A DNA stretch of 64,000 nucleotides, taken from NCBI GenBank assembly GCA_949316235.1, contig OX438744.1, positions 37,382,778 to 37,446,777 of the forward strand, read 5' to 3'. Below the pieces are notes generated by a model. That model had not been told where the DNA came from. It made no database searches and saw only the letters and a list, made by a program, of their open reading frames with translations. The DNA is from Oegoconia quadripuncta (taxonomy: Eukaryota; Arthropoda; Insecta; Lepidoptera; Autostichidae). Shown here piece after piece: positions 22,952 to 33,707 of the stretch (positions within the stretch are counted from its first letter, which is position 1; each line of letters starts with the position of its first letter). Both the position numbers and the translations under genes were made by a program.

Positions 22952-23065
22952 CTTATGAGAGTGAAGGAAGCAGAAGAGGTGGGTCAGGATCGTAGCAAGT
23001 GGAAGTCTGTGGTCTCTGGGTACCCCTACGGGAAATAGGCGTGACATTATGTATGTATGCATTTT
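22952..23065 (+). mobile_element. LINE ORF C-terminus (DRSKWKSVVSGYPYGK)
   Basis: The frame LMRVKEAEEVGQDRSKWKSV VSGYPYGK ends at a TAG (23036-23038) where the sister copy at 55777-55986 (minus) has the codon for Gln in YPYGKQA. The non-coding tail GGCGTGACATTATGTATGTA also matches that copy. Only the last 30 codons are left. Confidence 0.75.
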
Positions 23066-23104
23066 TGTCAAATAAGTAGTTATTCGAATATTCAAATTAA
23101 TAAA

Positions 23105-23300
23105 AACTAATCAATTTGGCAATTATGATAATCAGCTACAGAAGTGAACGTCATTATGTACAATAGAAATGTAATACAAGTGTCAATAAGTATTTAAGTG
23201 TAATTGTATAATTATGACAGTTTATAAAATAATATAAATGTCAAAGTAACAATAAAAAATGTAACACTAGTTACGTCAATCATTATTAAAAATAACATCG
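23105..23300 (+). repeat. Unclassified interspersed repeat, copy 2
   Basis: Same family as 8935-9115: AATAATATAAATGTCAAAG, AATGTAACACTAGTTACG and TCAATCATTATTAAAAATAA. Slightly longer than copy 1 because of small insertions. Confidence 0.6.
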
Positions 23301-24005
23301 CCAGCATTTCGCCGGGAATTAAAAATGTCAATTGTGGTCACCTATGCAAAGATTGAACGCGCCAGTTGCTTCGCCAATCGAAATCTAAAAGCAAATGCAA
23401 CCGTACTTGTAGATGCACATTCTATTACCTGCTATCATGACTCATTGCAGAGAAGTACCTCACTAATAGGGCCTCCTTTGACGGTACCCTAATGTGGAGA
23501 TAGATTGACTCATCAACATCATGGATTATTACCCTCCATCTATCAAGTAGGTAAAATCTCGCCGGAAAAATTGATTGGATTATTAATAATAAATTACATC
23601 AATATAAATAATTATACATATTTAAAAGCCTTGGCACAAAATTGATGTTATATCAAGTTGCTCTCGGTAAATTACTTAAATCAAGCAATTACACGAAAAG
23701 ATTTGGAATTATTTTCCAAAAAAACAACGTATTTCGATATTGCCCCGTGGATTTACGTAGGTGAGTAATAATTAATGAAAAATAATAATTTTAATGTTAG
23801 AAATTATTTTACATAATATAATTTTTAATAACGTCATTAAGGAAGGTGTACACTTTTATTTGGAACCACGGACTTCCATTTGCTACGATCCCGACACACC
23901 TCTTTTGCTTCATTCACTCTCGAAAGACTTGTGGACTCTATCTTTGCTATCCTCCCATTGGATCACCGCAAAAAACAAATATAATTGTCTCTTTTTATAT
24001 ACCTA
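23301..24005. other. Unassigned
   Basis: AT-rich, nothing recognised. Confidence 0.3.
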
Positions 24006-24130
24006 CAACGGGTTAGTGCTTGATAACTAGTGGCTATCTTATCTCAAACAGCTGGAACACAACAATGCTTGGTGCCTCAGCAGATAGAGCCAGCAGAGCA
24101 GGCACTTACAAAAGCCCTACCATCAATCAG
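24006..24130 (-). mobile_element. SINE A, strongly decayed piece
   Basis: ACAACGGGTTAGTGCTTGA, then GTGGCTATCTTATCTCAAAC and AACACAACAATGCTTGGTGC follow the SINE A order on the minus strand, with deletions between the blocks. Confidence 0.5.
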
Positions 24131-24417
24131 AGTACTATACCCCGATGGAAGTCCAACCTGCGACAGTAGTTCTGTATATCTTATGATGTTCACAAATCGA
24201 CGGCGGCATTGAAATGTCCTATTAACTGTCAAAACTTCACACACACACATCAACAGGTTTATGCCACTGTTGCCCAGCCTCCTCTTAACCAGGAGAGGAT
24301 GGATAGGTGTCACTATCAACCACGCGGGCCCAGTGCGGATTTAAGCCTCTACTTAGCCTCCCAATTAGTCCTTAGTGTTAGACCTAGAAGAGATGATTGC
24401 TATTTTAAACAACTCAC

Positions 24418-24735
24418 AACCGCCTCCGTGGCTCAATGTAAACAATATAGGGTTTACGAATCGGAGGTCGCGGGTTCGATCCCCAGCGGGGTACTTGTTT
24501 AGTACTCGGTTTGGTTGGTGGTAGGGCATTTTAAATGTCCGCCTGGCTAGCTACCACCATCTTATATAAACAGGAATATTAATAGCATTGTTGTGTTCCG
24601 GTTGTCAGAGATAATATAGCCAGTTCCCCAAATATTTGGGTTTCCGAGTCAGTACGCTTCCACCTTCGGCCACATCTTCACTTAACATCAGGTGTGATTG
24701 AGGTCAAGTGCTAACCCGTTGTGCATTAAAAAAAA
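24418..24735 (+). mobile_element. SINE A, full-length
   Basis: Complete from CAACCGCCTCCGTGGCTCAA to GTTGTGCATTAAAAAAAAG. A-box region and an intact B box (GGTTCGATCCC at about 24473) are both present, so this copy could still be recognised by Pol III factors. A small deletion removes part of the CTGCCGCCAAGCAGC segment. No clear target duplication. Confidence 0.92.
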
Positions 24736-25252
24736 GTCAAACCAAATAGCAAAAAGTTTAATAAAACACGTATCCAAATACATACAGCGTTTTTGTAAAT
24801 CAGTTAAAAAAAAAACTTGACCAGTTGATGGTAAAAACGGTAACAAGCTACGACGCGACACCTCATTTAAATCGAAGTAAAAAAAAAATGTAAACAAATA
24901 ATAAAAACTAAGACGAGCCCTACTATATTTAACTCGTATATATTAAACGGTCATCGCAACGTATAATGTATTGCACAAAACCGTTAAATGAGTCAGAATT
25001 GACGTATTTAAATAAAAATCAACTCAGAAACAAGTTAAAGGACAAATATTAACACAGTGACCCAGAATTGGCGTTGAAAAACGCTCGACAAAAACAATAC
25101 GGTTACAATTTATATAAAAACGTCGCTTTTTTGGGGTGAGGAAAAAACAAAATGGCCGATTGGTGTTCGAAATGTCTTTATGAGTTGTTTTGGCGGGAAA
25201 CTTGGCTAGTGATATATTACAAAGCAACAGATTTTCATGTAGTGTTGAGATT
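24736..25252. other. Unassigned
   Basis: AT-rich; nothing recognised. Confidence 0.3.
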
Positions 25253-25448
25253 GTTGGTGGTAGGGCATTTTTAAATGTCCGCCTAGCGAGGTACCACCAC
25301 CTTATCTAACATTGTAATATTTTGGTTGTTTGCGATAAGAGAGCCAGTCTACAAATAAGTTAGGGTTTCCGAGTGGGCACGTCCTCATCATCACTTAACA
25401 TCAGGTGTGATTGTGTTCAATCCCTTACCTGTTGTGCATTAAAAAATG
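25253..25448 (+). mobile_element. SINE A without head
   Basis: Begins at GTTGGTGGTAGGGCATTTTT, so the whole tRNA-like head is missing, and continues to TGTTGTGCATTAAAAAATG. A 5' truncation of this kind fits incomplete reverse transcription. Confidence 0.85.
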
Positions 25449-25669
25449 TTTTTTGAAATGCTGCAACCTCGACGCAATCTCTATTGGCTATGTATTTATA
25501 CGTATATCTCCTGAAAAATTTTCGACTCTATTGGATATTTGTAATGTTTATTTCAGTTGCGTTATATCTGTGGATGAATGCTGACGAGGTGATGCTAAAT
25601 ATTTTGGAAGAATTACAAGCAACGATGTTGCAAATATTCCGTAAAATACTGCCGCTTTTGCTGCTTGCT

Positions 25670-25847
25670 TGCATTGCTGCTTGGCGGCAGATTTAGATAA
25701 GATGGTGGTAGCTAGCCAGGCGGACATTTAAAATGCCCTACCACCAACCAACCCGAGTACTTAAACATGTACCCCGCTGGGGATCGAACCCGCGACCTCC
25801 GAATCGTAAACCCAATGTTGTTTACATTATGCCACGGAGGCGGTTAA
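25670..25847 (-). mobile_element. SINE A, head and body only
   Basis: Minus-strand copy starting in the body (GCATTGCTGCTTGGCGGCAG) and ending GCCACGGAGGCGGTTA, with an intact B-box complement (GGGATCGAACC). The 3' tail is absent, the opposite of the copy at 25253. A plus-strand short frame that runs into it (25484-25696) is a chance reading. Confidence 0.88.
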
Positions 25848-25879
25848 ACCTTTAAAAAGGTTAAAAAAAAATCATTGTT

Positions 25880-26066
25880 AGCTTATCCTAGTCCTAAGGC
25901 AGAGCCCATAGGCTTGCCGCTAAACCCTATCTTTGTTTCTCCGTTTCCAGTTACAACTGCCTTGCACAGATCGTCCCACCATCTAGCACATAGGCGTTCA
26001 CTCCTTTCTGATCCTATCCCACAGATAAGTTCCATGCATAAATCTTTCCATAGCTCGCTGAGCGGC
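25880..26066 (-). mobile_element. LINE reverse transcriptase C-terminal remnant (AAQRAMERxM type)
   Basis: Minus strand from 26066 reads AAQRAMERFMHGTYLWDRIR K E then stops; a frame change later gives RWWDDLCKAVV. In RTE/CR1-like elements the motifs QRAMERAMLGVSLRDRIRNE and RWxDDI(V/K)K lie close to the C-terminus in this order. The distance between them is shortened by a deletion. Clade assignment is tentative. Confidence 0.65.
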
Positions 26067-26219
26067 TTATGGATTAACAGCTATGTGGTATAGCTCCGAG
26101 GTGTTTATTGTGTGAGACGCTTCGTCTTCAGGCTTTGTGGTATCGGCGACGAGATGATATGACCTAAGGAGAAATTCTGATGAACTTGTAGAAACGTCTA
26201 ACAAACAATTGGTACTCTA

Positions 26220-27015
26220 CCAGGCTTAGATCCGCTCATGGAGTACTGCTGTCACTCTGGGACAGTTCACCCAAGCACCAACTAGCTACACTCGACACTG
26301 AACAAGGCGCAGTAAAGATCATAGGTAACGCTGGGAAGCTTTCTAGTTAATTGTAGAGCCTGGAACACTTTGCTAACAAGATATATTATTCTACCGTCGT
26401 CGCCTTACTACCTTCAGACCATCAAAAGCTTCGATTTCCACCCATTTGTAGTCGAGAAACTTCGCATTGCTTCTTAATTCATAATACGGACTTCTGAGGT
26501 ATGGAATTATTCTTGTCCCAAATATTATAGATCAAGTTAAAGGTTAACGCCTGCCAATCCTTAACTTGCACATGCAGCAGCTAACAGCGATCATGTGCGG
26601 CCATTTTTGTGCCATTAATGATGTACGTCTTTATGTAATTTTTGTTAATTGTTCAATAATTACCATGGCGAGTGTTCCGAGGAATTGTTCGGTTTGATTC
26701 CTGCTGCTGAGTTCCATCATCGCACTACTAGGCATAAACTTAAATTCCACCAACACCACCTAGACAGTTGGAAATCCACCACGGTGCGGTTCAGTAGACA
26801 TTTCCTTCCACGTACCGTTACTTTTTGGAATAAGCTCCCAGCGGATGTCTTTCCGAACCGATACGATCTGGGAACCTTCAAGAAGCGAGCATATTCCTTC
26901 CTTAAAGGCCGGCAACGCCACTGCGGATCATCCGTTTCCGTAGATGGTTATGGGCAGCGGTGACACTTACCATCAGGTGCGCCTCTTGCTCGTTTGCCCA
27001 ACTCTTCAATAAAAA
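26220..27015 (+). mobile_element. LINE RT ORF C-terminus and 3' end (HHRTTRHKL family)
   Basis: An earlier block near 26238 reads MEYCCHSGT and, in a shifted part, LATLDTEQGAVKIIGNAG, followed by decayed sequence. The open part 26649-26963 carries [40 protein letters not shown] and [13 protein letters not shown], the end of a very common lepidopteran non-LTR ORF. The 3' UTR (TTACCATCAGGTGCGCCTCT, CTCGTTTGCCC) ends in an A-rich tail at about 27009-27019. A second tail of this family is at 31606. Confidence 0.88.
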
Positions 27016-27227
27016 AAAACAATATTTGATTGATAGCGAATGCCTGTTTACGAGGATCATGTGCTTTTTCATCTCTTTTCGTCATGTGATTGTGATTAAA
27101 CGTCTCCAATCCATTATAGAAGAATGCGTCCTGAACCCCATTGGTGGTTGGCACTCTCATTGTGTATGACGGATCAATCAACTAGGATCCACAAGGTTCA
27201 ATGGGGGAGGGGAGGGTTCAACAATTC

Positions 27228-27281
27228 TATGGAGGACGCCTATGTCCAGCTATGAGCGTCCTGTTGCTGATATGATGATAT
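27228..27281 (+). mobile_element. LINE/SINE 3' tail scrap
   Basis: GGACGCCTATGTCCAGCTAT followed by GTTGCTGATATGATGAT resembles the tail at 62799-62857 (TTTGTCCAGCAGTGGACG ... GCTGATGATGATATGG). Confidence 0.5.
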
Positions 27282-27614
27282 AGTAATGTATCTTTATAAG
27301 TTAATTTATTGACGTCCAAGTGGTAGGAAGATGCACACGGTAAGAATAAATGAGGATGAGTAATGGTTGAAACATTTTATATACTCTATCATATTACAGA
27401 GTTTCACTCACAGAGGAATTAATTTGGGTGTTTACCTATGAAATTGGAGTTTTTTTTCTTCGTTAATCATATGTACCAATTCCTGCGATTTTCAAAGCTA
27501 TAGCCAAATTTGTTTTTATTTGGAAAATGGAATATTATTTCAAGGTTTTACATGAAATATTTTTTAATTTCTGGGCTAAATCACATAATAAAAAAAATTT
27601 GAACAGAGCTCTTT
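27282..27614. other. Spacer, probable 3' flank of the gene at 27615-28343
   Basis: AT-rich. Read on the minus strand, just past the predicted stop at 27615, it holds ATTAAAAAATATT strings that could serve as polyadenylation signals. Confidence 0.3.
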
Positions 27615-28343
27615 TCATGTGCTTCCCATAATCTTTTCTGATAGATTCGCTGAAACTTTTATAAAGCGGTTACCTTTATAATTAACGCTGCCTATACTTA
27701 ACTTAATGTTATCCGATAATACACAAAGTTTAGCTAAATTTGGATTTGCCGTTCCTAAAAAAAAATCAAAAATGTTTGTATGGAGAAAACACTCGTAATG
27801 AAATTCTTCATACACAACGCCAATTTCACAGGTAAGGACCTAATATATTCCTCCACCTCCTCGTTCGTTGGATTAGTTATTGCTGGGCTAGTGATGCATG
27901 TATGACGGTTATGTAGGAAATACCTACGTTTCGGCGACATGTCTTTACACGATTTTGAATCAATTATATCGCACCAAGATATTGATGAAGTCATTGCTTC
28001 TGATACCTATCGAAAACATCTTAGATTATTTTCTTAAATTTCCAATTTCGAAAATTGATTTTTTTTTTTCACTTTAAAGACTAACATCATTACTAGCAAA
28101 AATGAATATTTAGTCGAGTACAGTTAGGGAATTAAATTATTAAACTTAGCAATATATTGGAGGGAAGGCAAAAAATGAGTAACCTTTAATCTGCCTACGT
28201 GCTTCGTTAATATAGGCAGCGTGGTTCCTATAACAACCACATGCATGACCACAATTCATGATTGATAGCATAAGAATTACTAAAGAAGTAAGTACTATGG
28301 GTTTGTATATTTCTAGTTGGATCTTGTTGAAGTTTCGTAGCAT
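27615..28343 (-). CDS. Candidate two-exon gene for a 99-residue secreted protein
   Basis: Exon 1 runs 28343-28184 (MLRNFNKIQLEIYKPIVLTS and on), exon 2 runs 27754-27615 (reading TANPNLAKLCVLSDNIKLSI to a TGA stop). The intron 28183-27755 starts GTTACT and ends after a strong pyrimidine tract TTTTTTTTTAG. The phase fits: exon 1 ends one base into a codon and only that phase keeps exon 2 open; the two exons sum to exactly 300 nt. Residues 15-30 are hydrophobic (IVLTSLVILMLSIM), like a signal peptide, followed by CGHACGC. Inside the intron another open block (27999-27815, KDMSPKRRYFLHNRH and NPTNEEVEEYIRSL) looks coding and has an acceptor TATCAG, but its best donor would create a stop, so it may be an alternative exon or a relic. 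No family recognised. Model inferred from sequence only. Confidence 0.5.
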
Positions 28344-28499
28344 TGACCGCGAAAATTAAATGTCTTTTTAAAATTCGAATTGTATTGACAATCAAAATAT
28401 GTGAAAGGATGTAGTTAAAATTTTAAATCGAGGTTGTGGGAAAGATTTGGAAATAGAAATATGTGTTAATGGTATTATAGAAATATAATGTGGAGTCGT

Positions 28500-28544
28500 T
28501 ATCAGTAAAAGAATATATAAAACAATATCAGTAAAAGAATATAT
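28500..28544 (+). repeat. Tandem duplication of 26 bp
   Basis: TATCAGTAAAAGAATATAT occurs at 28500-28518 and again, identical, at 28526-28544. Confidence 0.9.
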
Positions 28545-28587
28545 TTACTTCTTTATATCTAACGAAGAAATAATAAAATAAATAATT

Positions 28588-28817
28588 CGTACACTTATAC
28601 TAATCATCTAGTCCCAAACTAAGCAAAGCTTGTACTATGTAACCATAGGACGTATTTACTAGATAACGGATAAACATTCACAAATATTTATATAACCATT
28701 AATGACTCCGTAATAGATGCTCGTATTCATCACACAAGCATTTGCCCGTCGCGGATTCGAACCCGTAACTGCTGGTTTCGCTGACGGGGTCACTATCCAC
28801 TACACCAATCGGTTGTC
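28588..28817 (-). mobile_element. SINE B, full-length with small insertion
   Basis: Minus strand: head with CGATTGGTGTAGTGGATAGT, B box GGTTCGAATCC intact, tail GTCCCAAACTAAGCAAAGC complement. About 18 extra bases (AACCATAGGACGTATT region, 28640) split the usual ACTATGGATACTAGATAACG string. Confidence 0.9.
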
Positions 28818-28984
28818 CACTATATCCCTATGTACGTATACGTTAGGAGACCCTCACATGGTTGAGGGGTAACCGTTACAGTACCAATATGTAAGTACCT
28901 CACCAAAAAGACGTCAAAAACAACTTGTCCATTGTATCTCAGAACATGTACCGCTCTCGATCTTCAGTCGGCTCAATAGATATA

Positions 28985-29160
28985 TAGATAAAGCGTTTAT
29001 TTTCATATTACAGAAACACATACAAAAATATTCGACGCAACAATCATTGTGCTTGGTGTTATTCTTACAAAATGTAGCCTTATTTCACAGTAATGAAAAT
29101 AAAAACAAAAATTAAGTACAAGTGTTACAACTTATAATAGAGTTGTATGTGTATCCGTAC
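28985..29160 (-). mobile_element. Possible LINE 3' end
   Basis: Begins TAGATAAAGCGTTTATTTTC, the reversed signature of a LINE polyadenylation tail, and the minus strand further in (29240-29160) reads as a short coding-like text before an AT-rich UTR. No motif strong enough to name the family. Confidence 0.4.
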
Positions 29161-29299
29161 CACAAATGGGCCATCGCTCAGTGTGGATCCTCACCTATAG
29201 CGGTAAGACACTGATTTTCAGTTAGTGCACTGCGAGAGAAAGCGAGGGCAGGGTACTAGTGCAATAATTAATAATACAGGGCTAGTTTGCATGCTGGCT

Positions 29300-29660
29300 A
29301 TTTTATTTTTATTTTATTTTATTTACTTCTGGGAAACAAACAGCTAATACTAATACAATAGGTTTGTAACAAAAATACAACACATAAGCCAAAACAGTTT
29401 CCACTAATTAGTGATGATATATATCATGGCACTTGCACACAACAGGTGGCTTTGTATAACAAAATTATTTATTTAAGCTATATTATCCGCAGTCCCCTAA
29501 ATGATAGTATAGACAGCTTGATAGGTTTAGCTTGAAAAGGCATCTCGCTAGCCCTGGTCATTAAAAGCTGTCTAATGGCGTGCACATTTCCGATAGCGTC
29601 TCGCGGCCATCTTATTCTGTAGCGTGGTCGTGCGTTCGACTCTAACTTTTAGACAAGTTT
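29300..29660 (-). mobile_element. Retroelement-like 3' end with a short coding terminus
   Basis: Reading the minus strand, 57 codons are open down to a TAG at 29480-29478: RYRIRWPRDAIGNVHAIRQL, LMTRASEMPFQAKPIK, LSILSFRGLRII. A UTR follows and ends in an A-rich (TAAAA)n tail (complement at 29302-29331). The layout, ORF end, UTR, tail, is that of a 5'-truncated LINE. I do not recognise the protein, so a terminal host exon cannot be excluded. Confidence 0.45.
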
Positions 29661-30359
29661 TACACCTTCGACGAAATTCGGGTGGTTGTGTATTGTTTTT
29701 CATTAGCAAACAAACGGCAAACATCTAAAATTCAGAACATTATTCAGAGTTTTCTCACGTCTGCATTTTCTGAGTCAATGCTCAGATATATCCACTCCTC
29801 ATCCTTCTACTTCATCTTTTTATCTCTCACCACTGATTTATAAGTTGTTACCGAGACTAGTGGTTATTTTATTCCACAACAGTACCTACTTCATACAGGT
29901 AGTTTGAATGTGAATCGATGTTTTTGTCGGTATATTCAAACTGATTGACGTAGGCATTAGGCGTAATACGTGCTTCCATGCTAGGTGCGTTAGGGTGACT
30001 ATGACTGACTGTCAATTTTGGAAATTACATTTATTATTTCTATACGCTATGATTTGAGAGTATACAGGTGGATGACAGTCACAGGCCACCTACCCCAATA
30101 CACGTGTAATGTGAAACATTCTTTTGAAAGAAATTCTGTCAAATTGAGAAGTATGATGGTCATGAAAGGGCCCAGGGTAGCTTCATTAATTATTTATTTA
30201 TTTGAGAGACAAACAGTTACTTACATAATTTACATAACTAGCTCATGTACTCTTAAAATATTACATTATTTTGTTGACCTATAGTCTCCTACATTTCTAA
30301 GTATAAATAAGACATAAAGATATGAATATATGATAAATATCATTGTATGTTTACCAAAT
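29661..30359. other. Unassigned
   Basis: No exon or repeat recognised; the 88-codon frame at 30018-30284 has no motif support. Confidence 0.3.
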
Positions 30360-30440
30360 TGTACTCTTACCACTTCTTGTAGCTGTATTTCCTTTTCTGT
30401 TGTGCAATAAAGTGTATTTGTATTGTACCTATTGTATTTT
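30360..30440 (+). mobile_element. LINE 3' tail (GTTGTGCAATAAAGTGTATT)
   Basis: CTTACCACTTCTTGTAGCTG, TTCCTTTTCTGTTGTGCAA and TAAAGTGTATTTGTATTGTA form a standard non-LTR 3' end. The same tail in reverse is nested in the MITE at 58320-58772. Confidence 0.75.
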
Positions 30441-31605
30441 ATCGATAAACTTTTATTACGATATCTACAATCGTCCACACGTGCAGAATACACAGTGCTA
30501 ATGTATAGCGACTTTCAAATGTATCTATAATCTATTCAAATAATCTATGGTCTAAAATACTCACGAACGGAACCATTAGGATAACCTTTGAAGTCGAATA
30601 TTGTAAGTTTATTAGGTGTTTAATAATGTTCAAGTGTCCGACACTCGGTTCCACACGACTAATGAGTTGAGTTAAAACGAGCGATTTGCAGCTAACTACT
30701 GTAGTTCAAAATATTGAACTTATCTAAGTTCTATCTATTTGTGATTTGATCGATTACGATTACAAGGTATTTTTCCAACTTAGTTAAAAGAAGAAAAACT
30801 TCTTTTTTTCTTTATCGGACGCATATTTTTTTTGATTATAATTCTGAACATGCTATGGTCACCCTACACAACAGGTTTTTGGCTGGCTACAACCCAGACC
30901 TGACCTCACGATCCTCGGAAAATAACTCTATAGAACACTTCTGAGGTTTGAGTGTCTGTCTGTCATCGTCGTCGACCATCTGTCACACCAAAGCGTAGCA
31001 AAATGACCACCGATTGGTTAGTGATAGACTGTTTATTGTTTAGATCAGCCGAGATAAGTATATAATAGATAGAAACGATATACGAGATAGAAACATCAAC
31101 GTAATTACTTTTGTAGAGTACTCTTTAGGTAAGTACAAAAATTCATGTAGGTCATCGTGTGGCGTGTGATAAACATAGAGGCTCTACGATTGTGAACTAT
31201 ATGTCATATTTTGCGTAAAATATTTATTTCTTATTTTTTCGAAAAGTGTTTGGTAATTTCTGCCTCCTGCTTATCTACAGTACTATCACTTAGAAAATTC
31301 TACAAGAATAAAATTGTGGACATGAAAATATGGTGTAGATTATGAAAGTTGTTGGGATAAGGACGTCATTATATGTATGCTATCAATTATGCATCGTTTT
31401 TTTTTATATATAACAAGAAATCTTGCTTCGTATTGCGGTTTAGGTATATTTGCTTGAAACCAGACTTAGGCAGAAATAACAAGGATTACCTACTTTTACA
31501 GTTTAATTTAGTATAGTACCCGCTGCTATTTTATGCAACTGTCAAAAATTTTGTTATAAGTAATAGATTACAATTATTTTTTGAACTACAGTAAAACAAC
31601 TTAAA
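30441..31605. other. Unassigned
   Basis: AT-rich, nothing recognised. Confidence 0.3.
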
Positions 31606-31755
31606 AACTTCAAGAAACGAGCCTACACCTTCCTCAAAGGCGGCAACGCATCTGTGACACTTTTGGTGTTGCGGGTGTCCATGGGCGGCGGTGATTGCTT
31701 TCCATCAGGTGATCCGCATGCTCGTTTGCCGCCCTCTCACATAAAAACAAAAAAC
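31606..31755 (+). mobile_element. LINE 3' end, HHRTTRHKL family tail
   Basis: AACTTCAAGAAACGAGCCTA reads [14 protein letters not shown], the same ORF end as at 26880-26910, then a UTR with GGTGTCCATGGGCGGCGGTG, CCATCAGGTGATCCGCATG and CTCGTTTGCC and an A-rich tail. This copy preserves the UTR better than 26220-27015 does. Confidence 0.82.
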
Positions 31756-32640
31756 AAGTAAAAGTACGAAATGCTCAATTTTCGTGCCCTGACTTGCATC
31801 TGGTTGGTTAAAAACCAACAGATAATTAAATTGTGTTATGTTAACTGAATAGAAGGTCGAAGGTGAAGTATTTAAGAATAATTAAGGATTTTAAGTATGC
31901 GACAACCTACAACCACTTCGGCAGGGAACTGGCCATCTTATATCTTATATCTAAACCAAATGATTTCGATAAGTTTCAGTGTCAAAGTCAAATATATTGT
32001 ATTGCACAAAAGAGGTAGATTTGTGTGAAGTACTATATAAACTAATATTATGAATACCAAACCAAATGATGGATAAATCTCAAGTAGAAGAAGAAAAAGA
32101 AGAAAAATTATTGTACACAACTCAAAAATATACACAGTGAAAAATTATTAACAGATGTACAAAATGTGTTTTGACTCTGACATTGAAACATAACAAAAAT
32201 ATATCAGTCCACATGAATTCCCCTGCCCACATTTTGCATACATGGAAGCCGATACCGTGTTACCGTCTGCGCCCCGTGGAAGCAGACGGTAATAATTCGC
32301 TTCGGTGTGACATACAGCCAAATTAAAGTATTTGTACTAAGCACTTCTATAACTAAAAATTGAGCTTCAAGTCGCCCGACTCATCACTTAAGGATTCAAC
32401 ATGACATCATTGACAAATAAGCGACTAGAAAATATTTATAACGTTTAAGCTACATACATAGATTTAATAAATACTTTAATGTAAGACAATGGCACTACTT
32501 CAATTTGTCGTTTTCAGCTGTCTTTATTTGAAACAATTATACTATATACCCTCCTGTTTACACACCCTTATACCCCAAGCTTTTGAATGGAAGCCTATTT
32601 CACAGACAGGAAAATTAATTTCGTAAGTTTTAAAAATGAC
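31756..32640. other. Unassigned
   Basis: Mostly AT-rich. A faint SINE A echo (AACTGGCCATCTTATATC, about 31929) is too short to call. A CGTCTGCGCCCCGTGGAAGC block near 32265 is not identified. Confidence 0.3.
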
Positions 32641-32760
32641 ATTTGAAACGTCATGACCTATAATTATCAGTCATTTACAAGGCAGCTTCCCCAGAGAAGA
32701 ACGAGCAAGAAGCTCTGGGGTTGGTAAAAAAATACGAAATTAGTTCTATAACATATTATA
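32641..32760 (-). mobile_element. Jockey-like LINE UTR fragment
   Basis: AAGGCAGCTTCCCCAGAGAA followed by GAACGAGCAAGAAGCTCTGG matches, reversed, the UTR block of the copies at 20938 and 40740. Confidence 0.6.
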
Positions 32761-33092
32761 TAGTTATATATTATGTAAACATTCCCAATATATTAGCCAT
32801 TTTGGATTCGATTTCCCTGCAGTTGACTATACAATGAGCGACCTTATGAGTAAAATGTGATCTTTCGCAGGCACTATATTGATACAGACGCACATGAAGC
32901 GTAACACTTTGAACTGTCCTGGTCCGGAATGGAGCATATTTGTATTGCCTGTTTATTCACAATTGCAATAGATGTACTGGCCACTGCTCAGAGCGGGGCG
33001 TCATCTTCCATCTAGAAAGAGAGAAAGTAAGAAAGAAAAATGTATTAAAACGCATCTCATGACACAAATAATTAGGTACATTTTTTAAATTT
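32761..33092. other. Unassigned
   Basis: Possible continuation of the adjacent LINE remnant; no frame with recognisable motifs. Confidence 0.3.
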
Positions 33093-33348
33093 TTTTATGC
33101 ACGACGGGTTCGTACTTGACCTCAATCACACCTGATGCTAAGTCTTCACTTAATCTCATCTTCATGAGGTCGAAGGTGGAAGCGTACTGACCCGGACACC
33201 CCAACACATTTGGGGGACTGGCTATCTTATCTCTGACAACCGAAATACAACAATGCTATTAACATTGCTGTTTGGCGGCAGATTTAGACAAGATGGATGT
33301 AGTTAGCCAGGCGGACATTTTAAAATGCCCTACCACCAACCAAACCAA
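33093..33348 (-). mobile_element. SINE A without head
   Basis: From TTTTATGCACGACGGGTTCG to CCTACCACCAACCAAACC. A short segment around 33140-33165 (CTAAGTCTTCACTTAATCTC) is locally inverted or duplicated relative to other copies. The B box and A box are missing. Confidence 0.85.
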
Positions 33349-33707
33349 ATATTACACAGTCGAGACACATACAAAAAATAATATTGAGTTTGCCATCTAA
33401 TTGTCGGTGTCGCAAGGTGGAGTCAAAAAGGTCTCCAACTCAGCATGGGTTGTAACCGTTCACTACAACGCTGGTTTTCAGTGGAGCCTCCAAATGACGC
33501 ACGGACATTGGTCAACAAATGTACATACAAATAACAATTACAATTAATAGGAGTAATCAGCAAGATGCGATGAGAGGATACATACGTGTATACATCTCTT
33601 TCTCTCAATAATCTCGTCTTCAAACCCAAAAAAAAATTACCTGCAAACTTGGCATACATACAGTTAAATCTACGTCGAATCATTTTATAAGGCAATTAGT
33701 AACATCT

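Noticed and set aside
24418..24500. tRNA genes suggested by A and B boxes in many places
   Set aside because: Each one is followed by the same repeat body, and the anticodon arms do not fold; they are heads of SINE A, B, C or the hairpin SINE.
24209..24502. 97-codon plus-strand open frame
   Set aside because: Its last third is the head of a SINE A; no family support for the rest.
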